Of a stretch of 64,000 nt of DNA, positions 59,188-64,000 are shown piece after piece (within the stretch, counting starts at the first letter, position 1; each line of letters opens with the position of its first letter). The DNA is from Amycolatopsis lurida (GTDB lineage: Bacteria; Actinomycetota; Actinomycetes; Mycobacteriales; Pseudonocardiaceae), in the NCBI RefSeq assembly GCF_900105055.1, contig NZ_FNTA01000004.1, positions 310,001-374,000 of the forward strand. Reading direction: 5' to 3'. Below the pieces are notes generated by a model. The model worked only from the letters and a program-made list of their open reading frames with translations, did no database searches and was not told where the DNA came from. Both the position numbers and the translations under genes were made by a program.

Positions 59188-59841
59188 ATGCGCATCCGAG
59201 GTCTCCTCACCGCCCTGCTGTGCGCGGCCGGGCTCACGACGGTCGCTCCCGCCGCCGTCGCGGCCCCCATCATCGACGGCGAATACGCCCAGTCCGGCCC
59301 GTGGGCCGCCATGATCGAACAGAACGGCAGCCAGTGGTGCTCCGGTTCGATCATCAGCGCCCACTGGGTGCTCACGGCCGAGCACTGCGTCGACGAACCC
59401 GGCGCCGATTACTCCGTCCGGGTGGGCGACGTCGATCATCGGGCCGGAACGTACGCCGTGGTGACCGACATCCACACGCCCTCCAACGGCGCCGACATCG
59501 CGCTGCTGAGGCTCGACCGTTCGGTGAGCACGACGTACGCGTCCCTCGGTACTTCGGTCGCCGTCGGCGACACCGAACACGTTTACGGCTGGGGCTACAA
59601 CGAAGACGGTGACCTGCAGCGCTACCTGAAGGTCGCCCGGATGACGGTGACCAGTGTCGGAAGTGGACTGATCAAGGCCCGCCGGGGCGACGGGCTGACC
59701 AACGGCGGCGACTCGGGCGGTCCGGTCTTCGTCGGCGGCAAGCAGGTCGGCGTGCACATCGCCGGCAACAAGGTGGACACCTCGACGCACACCAGCATCT
59801 CGGCGAACCGCACCTGGATCCGCGACACGTCGGGCGTCTAG
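59188..59841 (+). CDS. Secreted trypsin-like S1 protease
   Basis: 217 residues with signal peptide (RGLLTALLCAAGLTTVAPAA, cleavage near VAA-PII). The mature chymotrypsin fold starts IIDGEYAQSGPW. The triad is His in HWVLTAEHCV (about 64), Asp in NGADIALLRL (about 102) and Ser in NGGDSGGPVF (about 178). It is shorter than usual and lacks a long pro-region, unlike the streptogrisin-type gene at 20193. Cysteines occur only around WCSG/EHC. Followed by a perfect 36-bp palindrome. Confidence 0.88.
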   Translation: MRIRGLLTALLCAAGLTTVAPAAVAAPIIDGEYAQSGPWAAMIEQNGSQWCSGSIISAHWVLTAEHCVDEPGADYSVRVGDVDHRAGTYAVVTDIHTPSNGADIALLRLDRSVSTTYASLGTSVAVGDTEHVYGWGYNEDGDLQRYLKVARMTVTSVGSGLIKARRGDGLTNGGDSGGPVFVGGKQVGVHIAGNKVDTSTHTSISANRTWIRDTSGV

Positions 59842-59853
59842 GTTTCGGCGAAC

Positions 59854-59889
59854 CGGTCCGGGAGTGGTGGCGCCACCACTCCCGGACCG
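59854..59889. terminator. 36-bp perfect palindrome after the S1 protease
   Basis: Two 18-base arms meeting with no spacer (arms 59854-59871 and 59872-59889, core GGTGGC-GCCACC). It lies 12 bases after the protease stop and 19 bases before the next start, so it can be both terminator and operator for the following regulator gene. Confidence 0.75.
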
Positions 59890-59908
59890 CTGAGAAGGCA
59901 GGTGGAAA

Positions 59909-60907
59909 GTGGGATCGACGACTTCTCCGGATGGGCTCGGCGCGCAGCTGGCCAGACTGGGTCTCGGCGAGACCGCCGCCCGGATCTACCGGCGGATGCT
60001 CGAAAGCGCGCCCGTCACCGCCGACGAGCTGGCCTGGCGGGAGGACGACGCGGAGACCGTCCAGCTGGCACTGAAGGAGCTGGCCGACGCCGGGCTCGCG
60101 GTGTCGGCCGGAGTGGACGGGGCCGAATACCTCCCGGCGAATCCCAGCGAAGCGCTCACCGCGCTGACCACTCGACGGCAGGCCGAACTCCACGACGCGC
60201 GGCTCGCGGTCCAGACCGCGTACCGTGCCTTCCGTCGGGCGCATTCGGGGATGCCGAACGCGCAGGACCTGCTCGAAGTGGTCACCGGCGACGCCATCAT
60301 CCCGCGGCTTCAGCACCTCGCGACCACGGTGCGGCATCAGGTGCGCCGCCTCGACTCCCCGCCCTACTTCACCGGCGGCCGCAGGAATCTGCTGGAGGAG
60401 GACCAACTACGGCGCGGGATCACCTACCGTTGTGTCTACAGTGGAGCTTCGCTCGGCGATCCCGGCTATCTCGCCGCGAACATCCTGCCGTGCCTGCGCG
60501 CCGGCGAACAGGCCCGCCTCCTGCCCGAGCTCCCGGTGAAACTCACGCTGTTCGACGACCGTGCGGCGACCATCGCGCTGACCATCCGCGAGGCGGATCG
60601 CAACCAGTCCATCGTCATCGTGCGCCCGTGCAGCCTTTTCTCCGCGCTGGAGGGACTGTTCGAAACCTCCTGGGCGGCCGCGCTTCCGCTCGACCGGTAT
60701 GGACGGACTTCCGAGCAGCCGATCCGGCCGGCCGAACGGGAACTGCTGCTCCTGCTCGCCGCCGGGCGCAAGGACGACGAGATCGCCGCCGAACTCGGCG
60801 TCAGCAGGCGAACCCTGTTCCGCTATCTCGAAAACCTGATGGACCGCGCGGGTGTTTCCAGCCGGTTCCAGCTGGGGATCTTCGCCGCGCACAACGACTG
60901 GCTCTGA
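59909..60907 (+). CDS. LuxR-type regulator with TrmB-like N-terminus
   Basis: 332 residues from a GTG with AGGTGGAAA upstream. The TrmB-like winged helix (about 10-70) reads LARLGLGETAARIYRRMLES and ADELAWREDDAETVQLALKE. The middle domain has GITYRCVYSGASLGDPGYLA and LPVKLTLFDDRAATIALTIR. The C-terminal LuxR-type HTH (about 275-330) reads ELLLLLAAGRKDDEIAAELG then VSRRTLFRYLENLMDRAGVS. Order and motifs closely follow the regulator at 38144-39061. Targets are unknown; the S1 protease or small genes nearby are candidates. Confidence 0.85.
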   Translation: MGSTTSPDGLGAQLARLGLGETAARIYRRMLESAPVTADELAWREDDAETVQLALKELADAGLAVSAGVDGAEYLPANPSEALTALTTRRQAELHDARLAVQTAYRAFRRAHSGMPNAQDLLEVVTGDAIIPRLQHLATTVRHQVRRLDSPPYFTGGRRNLLEEDQLRRGITYRCVYSGASLGDPGYLAANILPCLRAGEQARLLPELPVKLTLFDDRAATIALTIREADRNQSIVIVRPCSLFSALEGLFETSWAAALPLDRYGRTSEQPIRPAERELLLLLAAGRKDDEIAAELGVSRRTLFRYLENLMDRAGVSSRFQLGIFAAHNDWL

Positions 60908-60992
60908 GTGCGGGGGCTCACCCGGACGGGGTCACCCAGGTGGCGGCGAAGGCACCGAAAGCGGATGGTGATCTTGGAAGGAGGGCGGAATC

Positions 60993-61124
60993 ATGGGGAA
61001 TCACCGACACCACACCGGCACCACGTCGCTCCGGATCGCCACCGCCGGCCTGCGGGTGGTCGCCGTCGCGGTCGCGGTCGCGGCCTGCGCCTGGCTCGCG
61101 CTCTGGCTCGCGTTCACCCTCTGA
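60993..61124 (+). CDS. 43-residue single-TM protein
   Basis: From the ATG at 60993, with GGAGGG 7 bases upstream, the frame gives MGNHRHHTGTTSLRIATAGL followed by RVVAVAVAVAACAWLALWLA and FTL. It has a histidine-rich N-terminus and one hydrophobic segment of about 22 residues. No family is known. A good RBS and a membrane-type composition support it, but size makes it uncertain. Confidence 0.5.
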   Translation: MGNHRHHTGTTSLRIATAGLRVVAVAVAVAACAWLALWLAFTL

Positions 61125-61344
61125 GTCCCGCCGGTCCCGGCTGGGCTTCCGGCGGGCTCTCGGGTTCCGGAACCGGGCGGTCCGGCCCCGGATCGGGGAC
61201 CCGTTCGGGCACCCCGGGATCCGGGACCGGCTCCGGCCTGCCAGGGTCCGGGACCGGCTCGGGGATCCCGGGGTCGGGTACACCGGGGTCCGGCGGCATG
61301 GGGTTCGGCGGCGCCGGAGGCGCGGTCATTCGAGCATTCGTCAT
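61114..61344 (-). CDS. Proline-rich PDPG-repeat small protein
   Basis: 76 residues from the ATG at 61344 with a textbook AGGAGGT 6 bases upstream. After MTNARMTAPP the chain is built of P-D-P-G-x-P-x-P-V units (PDPGVPDPGIPEPVPDPG, then GRPEPVPDPGVPERVPDP), ending EAQPGPAGLRG. No signal peptide. It is extended, acidic and probably disordered, perhaps a spacer or wall-interacting peptide. Convergent with and overlapping the 43-residue gene by 11 bases. Confidence 0.55.
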   Translation of the reverse strand: MTNARMTAPPAPPNPMPPDPGVPDPGIPEPVPDPGRPEPVPDPGVPERVPDPGPDRPVPEPESPPEAQPGPAGLRG

Positions 61345-61399
61345 CGCACTACCTCCTGCTCACGCCACTACCCTGTCCGCCACCGGACGAAACGGCCCG

Positions 61400-62152
61400 T
61401 TAGCCCGTCCGGGTGGCGATCCAGTCCGCGATGACGTCCGCGCGCGAGGTCGTCTCGATCCCGGCGTGCGGGCACTCCGGCCCGGTGGCCTCCAGCGAGA
61501 CCAAGGTGCCGCTGGTGCCTCCCGGGACGAAGTACGGCGCGCCGGAGTCGTAGGTGCAGGCACTGGTCGTGATCGAGGGTGCCGCGCCGCGGACACCGAT
61601 CGTCGTCGGGGCCACCGTCGCCACCTGGACCGTGCCTTGCTGCATCCGGGTGGCCGGAGCGGGGTTCTTGGCGGTCAGGCTGCCCCACCCCGCCAGCGTC
61701 AGCTGCTGGCCGATCTTCGGGAGAACGCGGTTCACCGTCAGCGGGGTCACCGTGGTCACCGGGGTGTCCAGTTTGATGAGCGCGACGTCGTTTTCCTTCG
61801 CCTGCAGCACTTCGGTCGCCTTGCGGGCCACGCCTGACTCGATCGTCTCGTCGACGAGGCCCAGCGTCACCAAGGTGGGATACGGCACCTTGCCCGCGAC
61901 GCGCTTGCGGTGCGCGTCGTGGAAGCAGTGCCCGGTGGTGACGACCCAGCCGGGCGCGACCAGCGCACCCGTGCAGTAACTGCTGTAGGTCGAGCCGTCC
62001 GGGCGGGGGATCTTCGTCATCGCGATCTTCGCGACGAACCCGAACTGCCCTGGTGGGACATCGGTGCCGTGGGCGACGTCCGGCGCGGCGAACGCGGCCG
62101 GAGCGGTGGTGATGGTCAGGACAGCAGCGGCCAGCAGGGCGCGCAGACGCAA
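61400..62152 (-). CDS. Secreted trypsin-like S1 protease with DSGAP active site
   Basis: 250 residues with signal peptide (LRALLAAAVLTITTAPAAFA). Chymotrypsin fold: CTGALVAPGWVVTTGHCFHD (His about 74), AKENDVALIKLDTP (Asp about 121) and the serine loop ACTYDSGAPYFVPGG (Ser about 201). The usual GDSGGP is replaced by YDSGAP, as in a subset of actinobacterial trypsin-like proteins; activity is likely but substrate choice may differ. Disulfide cysteines flank His and Ser. A 12-bp palindrome GGGGAATTCCCC (62206-62217) lies upstream. Confidence 0.85.
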   Translation of the reverse strand: MRLRALLAAAVLTITTAPAAFAAPDVAHGTDVPPGQFGFVAKIAMTKIPRPDGSTYSSYCTGALVAPGWVVTTGHCFHDAHRKRVAGKVPYPTLVTLGLVDETIESGVARKATEVLQAKENDVALIKLDTPVTTVTPLTVNRVLPKIGQQLTLAGWGSLTAKNPAPATRMQQGTVQVATVAPTTIGVRGAAPSITTSACTYDSGAPYFVPGGTSGTLVSLEATGPECPHAGIETTSRADVIADWIATRTG

Positions 62153-62226
62153 TTTCTTACCCTTCGTCGATGAGGTGATCCGAGGCTAAGACCACTGCGC
62201 GACAAGGGGAATTCCCCGACCAGGTG

Positions 62227-63195
62227 TCACCCGATGGCACGCCGGGCGGGTTGTTCGCGACGTTCGAGCCAACGCCGGTAGGGGTGACTGCTTTCGGTGT
62301 CGGACCGGTAGGCCGCTTCGGCCGCGGCGATCAAGACATCGCTTTCCGCGCCGAACGCGCCTTCCGTGCTCCAGGCGATCAGATACCGCATCCACAGCGG
62401 ATCGTCCGCGAGGGGCCGGATCGCTATCCCGGGTGAGGTGGGAAAGGTGACTTGGCACGGGGAAATCGCCCGGCCGGCGGCGATCAGGCGTTGCAGGGGC
62501 CGCAACTCGGTGCTCCGGTGCGCGACCAGCGGCCGGAATCCCGCCTGGGCACAGGCTTCCTCGAAGCACTCCGGCCAGCCGGCACCGTCGGACGGCCCGA
62601 GCACCCACCGCTCCGCGGCCAGGTCGGCGAGGTCGATCTCGGCGCGGCGGGCGGCCGGATGGTCCGCGGCGATCGCCACGAACACCGGTTGCGTGGCCAA
62701 GGGCCGCGACGCCACCCCGGGGGCCGACGGCAGCCTGTGCCCGGGATAGTCGGCGACCACGGCGGCGTCGAGTTGCCCGCCTGCCACGAGATCCAGCAAC
62801 CGCAACGGCGAGAACTCGGTGGTCACCGAAACCGCTTGCCCCCGGCCGGAATCACCGAGCCGGTCCGCCAGCTCGACGACCATCGAACCGCCGATCCCAC
62901 CCAGCGCGACCGGACGCTTCTCGCCTTCCGCCAGGAAACGCGCCGCGTCCCGGTGCATCGTGTCCGCCGCGGCGAGGACGGCGCGGGCACGGACGAGCAC
63001 ACATTCACCGAACGCCGTTGGGAAGACCCCGTCCCGGCCTCGGACGAACAAGGTTCCCCCGAACGCGCGCTCGATCCGCTGCACGGCGGCGGTCAACGCG
63101 GGCTGGGTGCTCCCGAGCCCGATCGCCGCGCGCGTGATGCTGCCGGCGTCGGCGACGGCGCACACCACGCGAAGGTGACGTAACTCGACGTCCAT
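62227..63195 (-). CDS. LysR-type regulator
   Basis: 322 residues from the ATG at 63195; a GTG lies just before it at 63198. Helix-turn-helix about 1-60: LRHLRVVCAVADAGSITRAA then QPALTAAVQRIERAFGGTLF. The remainder is the effector-binding domain (FVAIAADHPAARRAEIDLAD). Divergent from the M64 peptidase gene across 93 bases, so that gene is its likely target; ligand unknown. Confidence 0.85.
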   Translation of the reverse strand: MDVELRHLRVVCAVADAGSITRAAIGLGSTQPALTAAVQRIERAFGGTLFVRGRDGVFPTAFGECVLVRARAVLAAADTMHRDAARFLAEGEKRPVALGGIGGSMVVELADRLGDSGRGQAVSVTTEFSPLRLLDLVAGGQLDAAVVADYPGHRLPSAPGVASRPLATQPVFVAIAADHPAARRAEIDLADLAAERWVLGPSDGAGWPECFEEACAQAGFRPLVAHRSTELRPLQRLIAAGRAISPCQVTFPTSPGIAIRPLADDPLWMRYLIAWSTEGAFGAESDVLIAAAEAAYRSDTESSHPYRRWLERREQPARRAIG

Positions 63196-63288
63196 CACGC
63201 GGACCTTATGGCCACTTGGGATGTGCCGGAAGCCGTCGAAAGTCGGGATCGTTTTTCGTACTCCCCCTCGTCCCCGCAAGGAGTACGC

Positions 63289-64000
63289 ATGCGACGCGCC
63301 TGCCTGATGGTCGCGCTGACCGCCACCCTCGTCGCCGGGCTCGTTCCCGCGACGGCGTCGGCGGCGCCCGGATTCACGACGTCGATGGAGGCCTTCGAAC
63401 CAGGAGGGACCATCACCCGGGTGGACGTCACCCGGCCCGCTTCGGACAGATCCGCCGCGCCGCGGCAGATCGCGAGCGCCGCCGCGGTGACCCCGATCGA
63501 AACCAACGGCCCCAGCGAGACCACCTTCGACCTGGTCTTCGTCGGTGACGGCTACACCTCGACGCAGCTGGGCACCTACTCGCAGCACGTCCGCAACAGC
63601 GTCGCGGCGCTGTTCGCCATCGAGCCGTACAAGAGCCACCGCAAGCAGTTCAACCTCTGGCAGGTCGACGTGGTGTCACCGCAGTCCGGCATCACCAACG
63701 ACCCGACCCAGGGGGTGCGGCGCAACACCGCACTGGGCTCCTACTTCTGGTGCGGCGGCATCGAACGGCTGTTGTGCGTCAACGAAACCAAGGCGAACCA
63801 GTACGCCGCGGCCGCGCCGGACGTCGATCAGGTCATCATGCTGGCGAACACGACGAAGTACGGCGGCGCCGGCGGCGGGGTCGCGACCTCCTCGGGCGGC
63901 AACCTCCAGGCCAGCCAGATCGTCGCCCACGAACTCGGGCACTCCATCGGCGGGCTCGCCGACGAATACGATTACGGCACCTGCGACACCCGCGAGCCCC
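63289..64000 (+). CDS. Secreted M64 metallopeptidase, N-terminal part (cut by window edge)
   Basis: At least 237 residues from the ATG at 63289 (AAGGAG 5 bases upstream); the frame is open at the right edge. Signal peptide about 1-26 (RRACLMVALTATLVAGLVPA). The peptidase M64 (IgA-type) domain shows FDLVFVGDGYTSTQLGTYSQ, EPYKSHRKQFNLWQVDVVSP and the zinc motif in IVAHELGHSIGGLADEYDYG (HELGH about 214, with the downstream Asp/Glu region). Members cleave secreted proteins; some prefer immunoglobulin hinges but soil homologues have unknown targets. Confidence 0.88.
   Translation, partial: MRRACLMVALTATLVAGLVPATASAAPGFTTSMEAFEPGGTITRVDVTRPASDRSAAPRQIASAAAVTPIETNGPSETTFDLVFVGDGYTSTQLGTYSQHVRNSVAALFAIEPYKSHRKQFNLWQVDVVSPQSGITNDPTQGVRRNTALGSYFWCGGIERLLCVNETKANQYAAAAPDVDQVIMLANTTKYGGAGGGVATSSGGNLQASQIVAHELGHSIGGLADEYDYGTCDTREP

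Overview
This is a high-GC, gene-dense actinobacterial chromosome segment. The gene content points to a mycelial member of the Pseudonocardiaceae, most likely Amycolatopsis. The supporting features are many secreted proteases and glycan-active proteins, a divergent LysR/class A beta-lactamase unit, TetR/MarR/PadR/LysR switches beside small enzymes, and families of long intergenic hairpins. The genus is an inference; no rRNA or species marker is present. I found no tRNA, rRNA, CRISPR array, insertion sequence or prophage. I count about 55 genes, two of them cut by the window edges.

Layout. 1-7142 (minus strand): the start of an MFS transporter, two DUF3592-like envelope proteins, and a coupled three-gene cassette whose last product is a TPR-CHAT caspase-like protease with its His/Cys dyad. 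7296-14595: a secreted PA14/beta-propeller/CBM/DUF1080 protein, a secreted protein with six carboxypeptidase-regulatory-like repeats, an EI24 membrane protein and a cytokinin-dehydrogenase-like flavoenzyme. 14677-24522: MFS plus Dabb protein, two envelope proteins, TetR plus SGNH hydrolase, a streptogrisin-type protease, LysR diverging from a membrane protein and Tat-exported multicopper oxidase, and a tiny secreted peptide. 24734-26717: a palindrome-controlled RidA / YheO-type regulator / PLP dehydratase operon.

27108-39111 is the most striking block. Genes for a fatty-acyl-AMP ligase, a polyketide synthase (ACP-KS-AT-DH-KR-ACP-degenerate carrier-TE), an acyl-CoA carboxylase beta subunit and a secreted antigen-85-type acyltransferase follow each other with 4-base overlaps or a 13-base gap, behind one promoter and beside a LuxR-type regulator. 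This order parallels the mycobacterial fadD32-pks13-accD4 mycolate condensation genes plus Ag85. However, the synthase carries DH and KR domains that Pks13 lacks, and Pseudonocardiaceae such as Amycolatopsis are classically mycolate-free. The operon probably makes, exports and transfers an unrecognised branched or unsaturated lipid.

39236-53950: secreted S33 peptidase, PPK2, flavodoxin, a blaB-blaA / bla beta-lactamase regulatory unit, a VWA/Calx-beta surface protein, and a run of small regulator-enzyme pairs (MarR-RidA, PadR-hydrolase, TetR-NmrA-nucleotidyltransferase), several with clear tandem operators. 54577-64000: a 1226-residue GH87 alpha-1,3-glucanase, two S1 proteases, a second LuxR-type regulator related to the one beside the lipid operon, tiny membrane and proline-rich proteins, LysR, and a truncated M64 metallopeptidase.

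Gene boundaries are often marked by perfect stems of 12-28 bp. Four recurring intergenic repeat families sit at gene ends.
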